Positions 19,090-27,365 of a stretch of 30,689 nt of DNA are shown piece after piece. The notes below the pieces were generated by a model. It saw only the letters and a program-made list of their open reading frames with translations, did no database searches and had not been told where the DNA came from. This DNA comes from Nemertoderma westbladi (Eukaryota > Xenacoelomorpha > Nemertodermatida > Nemertodermatidae). The position numbers and the translations under genes are program-made. The stretch lies in the NCBI GenBank assembly GCA_032718475.1, contig JAUCBJ010005832.1:1-30689 (forward strand), read 5' to 3'. Positions within the stretch are counted from its first letter, which is position 1. Every line of letters starts with the position of its first letter.

Positions 19090-20658
19090 TTAACCCTATT
19101 AGTACCGGGCTATAAAATGCTGTACAAATACCGGGGGGGGGGGGGGGGTCATATTGACCCCTCCCTCTAAAATCTACAAATATTAACGAAAACGTCTGAA
19201 TTTTTGTTTGTACGTAGGTATCCCTAGTCTGGATCCGACCGAAAAAAAATTTTTCGAAAAAATGTACTGGGGTGGTAATATTGCAGGACCAAAATTACAA
19301 GTAGTGCACAATTTTCACAAAATTTGAAAGTTACATTTTTCGGCTAATTGTTTTTCAATACAGGTTTTCTGGGGCGCAAAATACATTGGAAAATATTTAA
19401 ATATGATATGATTACCATAAATGGCTGTTTAGTCCTCTATGCGTAGGAAAAAAAATGAAAAAAACAAGTAACCAGCACTTTTCAGTTAGAACACAAAATT
19501 TTTAATTCACTTAACGATGCTATAAATTCACATTTTCAGGTTTTCTAGGGCGCTGATTCTAATGGAATACATTTCAAATATGCCAGATCATTGCTACTTG
19601 TATTTTTCGGCGTAATTTGGCAAATTTTGGTGCTAGCACCAAATTTCGTACCCATCACCAAAAACTACAAGTTTGCGATGTCCGGTGCTGTTTTTATTGA
19701 TTCCATCGGATTTAGGACCCTCATAAACCCGTATAACGCAAGAAACAAGATGATACTATCTACTGATCAATTTACTCATTTTCCAAAATTTGGTGCTGGC
19801 TAAACAATTTTCACCCACCGGCGAAAAATACAAGTTTGAAAACTCTTATGAAATTTTTACTGATTCCATTGAATTCAGAACCCTAACAAACCCGTATAAC
19901 GCAAGAAACAAGATGACACAATCAATTGATATATTTGATGGTTTTCAAAATTTGGTGCTAGCACCACATTTTGCACCCACTTCCGAAAAATACAAGTTTG
20001 AGATGTCTAGTTCGATAATTATATATTCCATTGAATTCAGAACAGCCATAAACCTCTAAAATGCAAGAAATAAATTGTCACAAGCAATTTTACCTATTGA
20101 ATGGATTTTCAAAAATTTCGTGCTAGCACCAAAATTTGCACACAGCACCGAAAAATACAAGTTTGATACACTTGGTGGAACTCGTATATATTTCATTGAA
20201 ACCAGAACCCCATAAAACCCCAATTGCGTAACAAACAAGTTTCAAACAATCAATTTACAAAATTGACATATTTCTAAATTTGGTGCTGGTACCAAAATTT
20301 GGCACCCTCCGAAAAAAACAAGTTTGAAATTTCTAAATCAATTTATATGAATTCCATCCAATTGCTAACACCAAAAAACCGGTATAAATCAAAAACAGAG
20401 ATGTTACAATTAATATTTAATGAAATGTAATTTTCAATAAACGTCTCAAAAAAAGTGCCAAAAGTAGAGTTAAAAAGTGGTGCTATAACTCGAAAACTAC
20501 CCAATATTTTTGAAAACGGTTTTCACTACTAGGAAGACAATAGATTTTTAGGAAAAGTCATAAAATTTCAGATTCCCAACTGCGTTTGTTTCAGAATTAT
20601 AATAAAAAAACCACGGGGGGGTCATATTGACCCCCCCCCCCGGGTTTAATAGGGTTAA
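19090..20658. mobile_element. Non-autonomous piggyBac-like element
   Basis: Both ends show the piggyBac signature: TTAA at 19090-19093 followed by CCCTATTAG, and TAATAGGG followed by TTAA at 20655-20658. The inverted termini match for CCCTATTA and then share a CCCGGG/CCGGG block. Next to each end is a long G/C run around GTCATATTGAC (19133-19165 and 20615-20641), a sub-terminal inverted repeat able to fold into a strong hairpin. TTAA targets and CCC-starting termini are established for piggyBac transposons. The 1561-bp interior has no transposase: it is AT-rich and filled with 160-170-bp repeats. It would depend on a transposase supplied in trans. Confidence 0.8.
19371..20340. repeat. 160-170-bp tandem repeats inside the piggyBac-like element
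   Basis: The phrase ttggtgctagcaccaaattt, itself nearly palindromic at GGTGCTAGCACC, recurs at about 19628, 19788, 19954, 20119 and 20280, followed each time by a caccgaaaaatacaagtttg-like phrase, a ttccattgaattcagaaccc-like phrase and an acaagatgacacaatcaatt-like phrase. Spacing is 160-166 bp. A more divergent pair (ttttctggggcgc at about 19373, ttttctagggcgc at about 19542) has spacing near 170. The open frames here (19591-19803, 19790-20059) follow the repeat and are not genes. Confidence 0.8.
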
Positions 20659-20750
20659 CGTTACTCTTCATAAACATTGGCGTACCCTCCCTTATAGTCC
20701 AGTAAAAATAGGCGAAAAAAAGGCTCAACCTCGGACAAATCGCAACATAA

Positions 20751-20942
20751 TTTATCTTCATTGATCAGGCTGACACATTGTTATTACAAAAATCAGAGCA
20801 GCAACAGAAATAAATTACTCGCTTGGCAAAGGAACGTGGCCTTTACGATGCTCTTGCACTTGCAGCACTTGAAGAAGCTTTAGAGTTGAAATCACCTGAA
20901 TTTGGAGAAGCAGAAGCAGAAACAGAAACTATGCAATTGTGA
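20751..20942 (+). pseudogene. Short coding remnant with one in-frame stop
   Basis: The plus strand is open from 20751 to TGA at 20940-20942 except for TAA at 20811-20813. It reads FIDQADTLLLQKSEQQQK, stop, then ITRLAKERGLYDALALAALE and EALELKSPEFGEAEAETETM. The sequence is strongly helical, with charged and Ala/Leu-rich heptad-like spacing across the stop, so both sides appear to belong to one coiled-coil-like segment. Glu-Ala-Glu repeats end it. A C-to-T change (CAA to TAA) would explain the stop. Family unknown. Confidence 0.35.
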
Positions 20943-21267
20943 ATAGTAGGGGGGAAAGTATACTGATTGGATTACTGATAACACAGAGATATGAGGACTA
21001 AGAGAATACTGTCCAATGGCTGGTGATTTCGTAATCTGAGCAGCTGGGTTTCTGTAAGAATACATGGTGAAGTTCATGGTGGAGGGAGTAAGTTTATATC
21101 AGTTCATAAAATACAAAGTTCTTAAAAGAGTTTTTTAAGGTTTAGAGTAACCAGCGCATTGTGCAAAAAAGGGGACATTTTAGCCGCAAAAGCTTTAACA
21201 CCGCTCCCAGAAAATGGGACTTAAGTCTATAAAATATACATAGAGTCACAATTTCTTAATATAATAA

Positions 21268-22491
21268 CTACTCTAAACAATCAATCTTTCTTTCTAGAAC
21301 GACATTTATGGAGTTTCTTGAACCTTTGGGTAGTTGTCTTCTTCATGCGGCACGAGCCACTTTACTCAGAGGGCTATAACTCATCGGGGAAGGGTGCAAT
21401 ATAATTGCATCAGAAGGGTTGGGGTTGCGGTTGGTGTATCCGCCGGTCGAGGTACCTGGTTGGTCGATATCCATGGAGTTTATAGACCCACTTCTCTCCT
21501 GGGAAGGTGCTTCGATATTGACAAATTTAACTGGGGATCGTAGAGGTCAAGGGCGCACGATCTTTAAAGCTCGTCTCAGGACAGCAGCTTGGACTGGTCC
21601 CGCTTTGGTCATCTGCATGACTGCCATTGGTAGGCTATGGGTCGTGACGAATTTACGGAGTTTTACAGTTCTTTCCAATTCCCGATCCCTCGCCTTATAC
21701 TCATAGGGGCAGCTGTGGACTTCTTGCAACTCGGGGTTTGCGTTGATAAATGTCTCACCATATTCCAGGTCTTGGCTAATACAACCAAATAGATTATATG
21801 AGTCCAGGTTGTTTGGGTTGATATTTTTCAAATATTTTCTCACATATTTGGTGGAAATGGACTCACCAACACGTTTGAGTAGTTCATAACTGGGAATATG
21901 AGTTTTCTGCTCGGTTTGGGGAAATAGGTAGGGGTGAAACACGTACACTCCCTCATAGGCGTGTCCAGGATAGTAACGGTGACGCAAATCACAGTGAAGG
22001 TCTGAGCTAGCTTCCCCAGCTCGTATGTATCGCAATATAATCAACTTGTCTACACTCTCCATGTTGGGGCTAAAAGGGCAATCCCAACTAGCGTGTCCCT
22101 TTAACTGACAGTAAAGACATCGTGTCATGAACTGTGGGCAGACAACAAAGATATGCTTATTATTGATGCAACAATAAACACAATAAATCTCCATTTGGGG
22201 TTGATCTTTGTAGTAGGAACAGAGTTCATCGGAGGAGGTCAACGGAGTGGTGTGATCACGAGAGGCGCATAAACGGTAACGCTTCTGAGAAACGTAGCTG
22301 GCGTGTCTATAATCATAGGCGGTTAGACGTTGTGGGCTTTGATACCCCTCCAGCGTGTGATCATCATCACTACTACGAGGGACTGTGGGCTGGATTTCAT
22401 CCACCTACATAAAGGTGGGTTCCTCATCAGTCGGAATAATTTCTATGGATGTAGTCATTCTTTGCGCAGGTTCTACAGTTTGTATTTCCAT
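21268..22491 (-). pseudogene. Decayed zinc-knuckle protein gene, single frame with three stops
   Basis: One minus-strand frame runs from ATG at 22491 to TAG at 21268-21270, 407 codons before the end, with only three internal stops: TAG 22405-22407, TGA 21547-21549 and TGA 21343-21345. The longest open part encodes about 285 residues. It holds two adjacent Cys/His clusters: CVYCCINNKHIFVVC (C-x2-C-x5-H-x4-C) and, nine residues later by first cysteine-to-cysteine count after CPQFMTR, CLYCQLKGHASWDC, a canonical C-x2-C-x4-H-x4-C knuckle as in retroviral-type nucleocapsids and other RNA-binding proteins. After it come HCDLRHRYYPGHAYEGVYVF, a helical segment around YVRKYLKNINPNNLD, and a basic stretch RRALKIVRP. 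Beyond the TGA the frame goes on with disordered Ser/Pro/Asn-rich sequence and, after the next TGA, a basic tail (RRQLPKGSRNS). All three stops can arise by C-to-T (from CAG or CGA). No frameshift is needed anywhere. The first TAG is also preceded by a splice-acceptor-like TTTATGTAG, so an intron is an alternative there. Family not recognised; retroelement gag-like or domesticated protein are possibilities. Confidence 0.5.
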
Positions 22492-22925
22492 AACCGGGTT
22501 ATAAATGAAGTTCAAATTGTTCGTGTCTAAAGTCTCTTTTGGGACTCAGTGAGGGTTTCAAAAGAGTAATTGATTGCATCAGAGCAAGCGCGAGTAAGCG
22601 TTTTGCTTTTCACTGACAACAGTAATATTTTTACATTTTTACATTAGTAACATTTTTTGGTTGATTCCACTATGCCATGGCGAACCAATTACTACTTTTT
22701 TTTTCAAACTTTGATGATTCCCCTATAGGCCCATGGCAAACCACTTATACTATTGTCAAAAGTTTGTTGATTCAGCTATGTCCATGTCAAACCACTCCTT
22801 TTCAAAATTTGTTGATTCCTCTGTATGCCCTTATTAAGAAACCGAATTATTGGAAAGTTTATTTATTAACATAATAAGTAGTAGAGTCTTGGGCGGCTCG
22901 GTGACAGTTAGACCTAACTGACTGA

Positions 22926-22995
22926 CGCCAGACTGTCTGGGTGACAGCCAATGACACCCTATGGGTGTCATTGGCGCCAGACTGTCTGGGTGACA
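22926..22995. repeat. Hairpin flanked by 21-bp direct repeats
   Basis: A 13-bp perfect inverted repeat, GCCAATGACACCC (22947-22959) and GGGTGTCATTGGC (22963-22975), with a 3-base TAT loop. It is bracketed by two exact copies of CGCCAGACTGTCTGGGTGAC plus A at 22926-22946 and 22975-22995. Each direct repeat itself contains CCAGACTGTCTGG, a near palindrome (CCAGAC-T-GTCTGG). Confidence 0.9.
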
Positions 22996-23120
22996 CCTCC
23001 TAATTAGGGTAATTAGACCCTAATTGACAGGTGTCATCAATTAATTAGTACAATTAAACCCTAATAGGTGTCTTACGACTCCTAATTAGGGTTTAATTGA
23101 TTATCCTAATTTATCAACCT
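22996..23120. repeat. CCTAATTAGGG inverted-repeat cluster
   Basis: CCTAATTAGGGT occurs at about 23000 and 23083, and CCCTAATT or CCCTAATA at about 23020 and 23058, in alternating orientation, together with AGGTGTC at about 23031 and 23065. The block looks like compound terminal repeats of a small palindromic element joined to the hairpin at 22926-22995. Confidence 0.55.
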
Positions 23121-23606
23121 CCTTTGTCATCGTTATTCAATGAGCCAACGGTCCCTCTGTTAGCGACCCCTTTGCTGACTCACTAATAATCCCAGTGCGG
23201 CCTTGACTGCATCAAATCCATATATAGCACGAGGCTAATGTTCCAATGGCCCTCCTCTGACGATACTTTAGCTACCATCGCTTTGATCCCTTTGCTGTAT
23301 CCAGTCCAGGCATCCCGTATCATAACAATGAAGCGCCTCTAAACACGAATTTCTCTCTACTAATCCCAATTTATGTTATACATTCAACTCCACTTAATTA
23401 GTGATAGGGGTATACAGGGCTTTTCTAATACAGAATTAACATCGCGAGAAGTCATCCTGGTTACCGCTTATGCATGAACACACAATTAGCGAACCAGCCC
23501 ATTGCTGCTGCGCCCTGATTGGCTCATTTAAGAGACAACAGCCTCCCTCAACATCCGAATTGCTTTTTAATAAGCCTCTCATCAAGATATTACGTCATTA
23601 TTTCAA
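23121..23606. other. Non-coding stretch upstream of the repeat ORF
   Basis: No frame of note. Near 23515-23545 it has an inverted CCAAT-like sequence (CTGATTGGCTCA) and at 23599-23611 a tttcaattgcag acceptor-like site just before the ORF start, so it could be promoter or intron sequence for the ORF at 23607; this is weak. Confidence 0.25.
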
Positions 23607-24062
23607 TTGCAGGTGACAACTAGCATCATTTATCACTATTTTGTTTTCGCGTTTATTATTATTTATTATGGTTTATACTCGAAAGAGAAAATAATTATCG
23701 ACAATGTGTTCACGACAATTCTCGGAAAAGAAATGGATAATGTTTCACGTCAAGTCCAACAGTTATGGCAACATACAAGTAACAAGCAACGGGTCACCGC
23801 TTCTCAATCCCAGCCGCTGGTTAACGTCCCCATAGTTACTGGTTCTCAATACCAGCCGCTGGTTAACATCCCCATGGTTACCACTTATCAATCCCAGCCG
23901 CTGGTTAACGTCCCCGTGGTTACCGCTTCTCAATCCCAGCCGCTGGTTAACGTCCCCATGGTTACCACTTCTCAATCCCAGCCGCCGCTGGTTAGCGTCC
24001 CCATGGTTACTGGTTCTCAATACCAGACATATTTGCTGTATCTATGCAACCACATTATATAA
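23607..24062 (+). CDS. Putative small protein with a 14-residue repeat
   Basis: 151 codons from the listed start; its first codon is TTG-like/intronic (an acceptor site sits right there), and the first clear internal ATG is in the KEMDNVSRQVQQ segment at about 23732. The N-terminal 28 residues are hydrophobic (YHYFVFAFIIIYYGLY), which could be a membrane anchor or signal, followed by a short helical part and then about five and a half copies of SQSQPLVNVPMVTT. The 42-bp repeat unit remains in frame, and its differences include both synonymous and conservative changes. It may be a real secreted or membrane repeat protein or just a translated minisatellite. Confidence 0.3.
   Translation: MQVTTSIIYHYFVFAFIIIYYGLYSKEKIIIDNVFTTILGKEMDNVSRQVQQLWQHTSNKQRVTASQSQPLVNVPIVTGSQYQPLVNIPMVTTYQSQPLVNVPVVTASQSQPLVNVPMVTTSQSQPPLVSVPMVTGSQYQTYLLYLCNHII
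23802..24030. repeat. 42-bp minisatellite, about 5.5 units
   Basis: Units of the form tctcaatcccagccgctggt, then taacgtccccatggttacca, then ct. One unit carries an extra gcc triplet (cagccgccgctgg near 23981). Alternation of ACTGGTTCTCAATAC and ACCACTTCTCAATCC variants indicates higher-order duplication. Confidence 0.9.
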
Positions 24063-24099
24063 CAGCCCCAAAACAAATTTTTTACGAGTTTATTAGTCA

Positions 24100-24700
24100 A
24101 ATTTAATGGCGAATCTTTTGCAAAAAACGGTGTTGCAATTAGATTTAAACTTTTCCATGTGGGTGCAAACCTCAAAATTTGGTCCCCAGCAGAAATTTTT
24201 TTGAAATTTTCGAATTTTACAAGGTCATTTGTGAATTAGTAATTCTTTATGTTAGGGCTTTTTTTATTGATTCTGATTCGTAGTATGGAGCACTATACTA
24301 CTCTATATAAGTTTGTAAGGGAAGTGTTACGTCATTTTTGGTGCACTAAAATTAGGGCGTGACACTTCAAATTTTCAAAATTGCAATATTCAGGTAAATA
24401 CTCCGAAGCTTTAATGTCAACGCATTTTTATGGGTTTTCTGGCACGCTTAATCGATTGAAAGTAATATAGAAGACTCGATTCTTAGTGGTACATCATTTT
24501 TGGTGCACCAAAATTAGGGCATGGCAAGTTTACTTCAAAGTTTCAAAATTACAATATTCAAAGTATACCACAAGGTTTCATTTCAACCCATTTTTATAGG
24601 TTATCGGGACTGCTGAATCAATTGGAAGTTGGTAAACATGTAATCTTGTCTATCAGCTAAAATAAACACAACTTGCTAAAATTTCCCCTATAATGTTTTT
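24100..24700. repeat. 162-bp tandem repeat, two imperfect units, plus flank
   Basis: tcatttttggtgcac occurs at 24332 and 24494, 162 bp apart, each followed by a taaaattagggc/caaaattagggc phrase, a tttcaaaattgcaatattca phrase and a tttttatgggtt/tttttataggtt phrase. The period and the GGTGC-CACCAAAATT wording resemble the repeats inside the piggyBac-like element at 19371-20340, though I cannot show homology by eye. No gene. Confidence 0.65.
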
Positions 24701-24805
24701 TCCTACAGAACAGGATGCAGTTTTATTTTAGTAGTAAACAAGCTGTTATTTGCGTCGATTTTCATCTGGAGAGGGAAGAATATTCCTCACCCCCCTCCTC
24801 CCTCA

Positions 24806-24827
24806 CCCCCCCCCCCCCCCCCCCCCC
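24806..24827. repeat. Poly-C run (about 22 bases)
   Basis: Uninterrupted C run; open frames across it (24715-24897, 24750-24962) are an artefact of it. Confidence 0.9.
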
Positions 24828-24899
24828 TCCCTACCTGCAGTTAGTGAAAATATTTTGGCACCACTTAATTTTATTATCACGGTCGTGCATCAAGTAGTC

Positions 24900-25770
24900 T
24901 GTCAAAAGATACAATTAATTATAAACATAACAAAATTTATTATAATAATTCTAAAAATATAAGGCAGATTATCCTAAAGTTAGCTCTTTAGTCTTTAGCA
25001 ATCTTATACATTGACTAGACTTTTTTAGACTTTTTGATGTGGAATAATTATTATTAATATTAAAATATATGATTAGGAATTTGAAGAAAGCAAATTGTAT
25101 GAGTTAGTATTGGCAAGTTAATCTCACAAACCAGTCTAGTCTAACTTTAGAGTAGCCGTGTTCGCAATGTTCCAGGTTTAAGCCTATAGATTCCACCGTC
25201 TTCGTTCCAGGTTTAATACTGTAATAGACTCCATTATCCGTCTCGATAGCTTCGCTATGCACCCACCATCTTACTGGGTGTAATAAACTCCATTGCCTTC
25301 CTGTCGTTCTCTGTTTTGTAGATTACTTCGCCATCGTATAATCGCTTTGGTTGCGTGTTTAATACTATAATAGACTCCATTGCCATCGTATCGTTTGTGA
25401 CGGGATCGGAGATCCCGACCGGGTTAGAAATGTACTCGTCACCGTGGCTGGGCAGTCGTGCTAGTTGCTTTGGCCGAAGGCCGTAGGGGAAAACAATAAG
25501 AGTTTCTGTTGTTTCTCAGTTTTGATGATGTAGACGATAATAGCACAGTAAATAAAGATAGTATGATACCAGAAAAATGCACAGACTGACTGCTGATGTT
25601 AATGGCGGTGACGGTCATTAACTATGACCGGTCTGCACTGACTGAATAACTCAACTCACCGGTAAATCAGTAATGTAGGATAATATATGGTTAACACACA
25701 TTGAATATTGGTTTCACCTCCTACTGTACTTTGGCCCTCTACCCAATGGATGCTTTCCTGTTCCTAATCA
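24900..25770. other. Non-coding stretch
   Basis: No supportable gene. It holds the short repeat cluster at 25211-25381 and a small perfect hairpin CGGGATC-GGA-GATCCCG at 25401-25417. Confidence 0.4.
25211..25381. repeat. Dispersed short repeat TAATAGACTCCATT
   Basis: gtttaatactgtaatagact (25211 on) and gtttaatactataatagact (25357 on), each followed by ccatt, are nearly identical, with an intermediate taataaactccattgcc at about 25280. Spacing is about 58-88 bp; a degraded tandem repeat. Confidence 0.6.
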
Positions 25771-25922
25771 CGTGCTTCCCTCCCCACTATTGGCTAATAT
25801 ACTAATTGTCACTTTGGCACTCCCTGTGAGTGTTTCCCCTCCGCTGCTAGCCTCTACTAGCTGTATTCCCTCCGAGGTGGTTTGGCCTCTCACCTCTCTC
25901 TGTGGTTTTGGGGCTTGTGTCG

Positions 25923-25970
25923 CCCCCCCCCCCCCCCCCCCAATGTTGGTTATGAGTCGCCCCCCCCCCC
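25923..25970. repeat. Two poly-C runs
   Basis: C19 at 25923-25941 and C11 at 25960-25970. The 102-codon frame over them (25772-26080) is Pro/Leu low-complexity and not credible. Confidence 0.85.
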
Positions 25971-26482
25971 TGGGTATTTTATTGCTACCCCTCCTTGGTG
26001 GAATCGCGAGCTATGTTGCACCAAGGTCATCTGACGTCTCTGTTCGAGACAATTGTGGACTCCCTTCACACAATTTCTAAATCCTCTCTCTAATCCCACT
26101 CTCGGACCCCTCTGTCCTATCTTCCCTGTGAGAAGATATCATCAACCTCAAGTGCGCTTCAATTCCGCTGGAACCCAATCTACTATCGGGTGTGGGGTGG
26201 AGTTCTTTTCTCGGGGTACCCTCGTGCTCAACCCATTTTGGTCCTCACTCTCCTTTCTCTCATCGGGTCTCAAGTATGTGTGCACCATGCCAGTGAGATC
26301 CGTCTAAAGTCTCCACCTAGCCCTGACGAGCCTCACCCTCCCTTCTGTGCCGTCGCACTCAAGAAGCGTGATTCATCTAGTGTCTCGTCCTTCTATCATA
26401 GTCAATTGGTCCCCAGTCCCAGTAGTTAATTGGAAAGGGTTATATATGACTATAGTACTTATATTGGTAGTATTTATATTAC

Positions 26483-26795
26483 TTAATCGATGGTTGGCAT
26501 CCCTTTGGTATCCTCGCCAACTCCCCTGGGGGAATCCCCATAGGCCCTCGAATATGCTACCAACTTCTTCCACCTCTTGTACGGTGTGTCCACCTCTCTG
26601 TCCACTAGGTGTTGGCTACCGTAGTGTACCGACTCGCCCTTCGGCCCCAGGTGGTCTACAAAACCCTCAGAGGCCACCTTAAAGGCTCTCCTGTGATCTA
26701 GAGGTGTTCCTGATAGCAGAAACACCATCGGCTCTCTTCTGATAACCACAGCCTTGAATAGGTTTAATAAACCTATCATTATCCAATCCTCCTGA
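26483..26795 (-). CDS. Candidate exon within each 1707-bp unit
   Basis: The minus strand is open for about 104 codons to TAG/TAA at 26483-26485. It starts just after an acceptor-like site (AAAATATCTTTCAG) and reads MVFLLSGTPLDHRRAFKVAS, EGFVDHLGPKGESVHYGSQH, YKRWKKLVAYSRAYGDSPRG. This is non-repetitive and protein-like. A second minus frame, 26679-26927 (FQEEYGAELANSLKYLSGGL), overlaps its start and could be the preceding part after a shift or splice. Copies lie at 28190-28502 and 29897-30209. No family is recognised; plus-strand frames over the same DNA are also open, so chance is possible. Confidence 0.25.
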
Positions 26796-27078
26796 AAGAT
26801 ATTTTAGTGAGTTCGCCAGTTCCGCTCCGTACTCCTCTTGGAACTTGCCCCAGTCCATCGGCTTGTGGCATATAATCCCATGAGCTGGCCCATTCCCACT
26901 GCTCCACAATGTCCTGTTCTCTACCACCCCAAAATGCCAATTTTCCTCAGTCTTATTTTAATTTTATCTATGTTCCCCCCTGTCTGTGCTATTATCCTAT
27001 CTACCTTCCTACTTCCTTCTTACTATGTGCCCTACTGCTACTATACTATGCCTACATACCCTTTACTTTCTTACTATG

Positions 27079-27365
27079 TGGCGCTCTCGGTGCCCACAAC
27101 TTCTATCTTCTATGGTACTATGTACCCTAATACTGCTACTATGGTATACCTACATACCATACCCTTCATTATCTTACTATGTGGCGCTTTCGGTGCCCAC
27201 AACCCCTCTGCTACTACTTCTATGGTATACCTACATACCATACCCTCTACTCTCTTTCTACATGGCGCTTTCAGTGCCCACAACCCCTCTGCTACTACTT
27301 CTATGGTATACCTACATACCATACCCTCTACTCTCTTTCTACGTGGCGCTTTCGGTGCCCACAAC
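27079..27365. repeat. 81-bp minisatellite within the 1707-bp unit (copy 1)
   Basis: TGGCGCTTTCGGTGCCCACAA-type starts lie at 27079, 27182, 27263 and 27344: spacings 103, 81 and 81. Each unit contains TATGGTAT-ACCTAC-ATACCATA, an 8-bp inverted repeat with a 6-base loop. Because 81 is a multiple of three, all frames through the repeat stay open, which explains the many overlapping frames of 70-213 codons here; none is supported as a gene. Equivalent arrays are at about 28786-29072 and from 30493 to the window end. Confidence 0.9.

Noticed and set aside
19591-20059. Two plus-strand frames with similar peptides
   Set aside because: They follow the 160-bp repeat inside the piggyBac-like element; the shared peptide is a by-product of the tandem repeat, and no transposase motif is present.
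24715-24962. Pro-rich frames over a C run
   Set aside because: Open only because of the homopolymer C tract.
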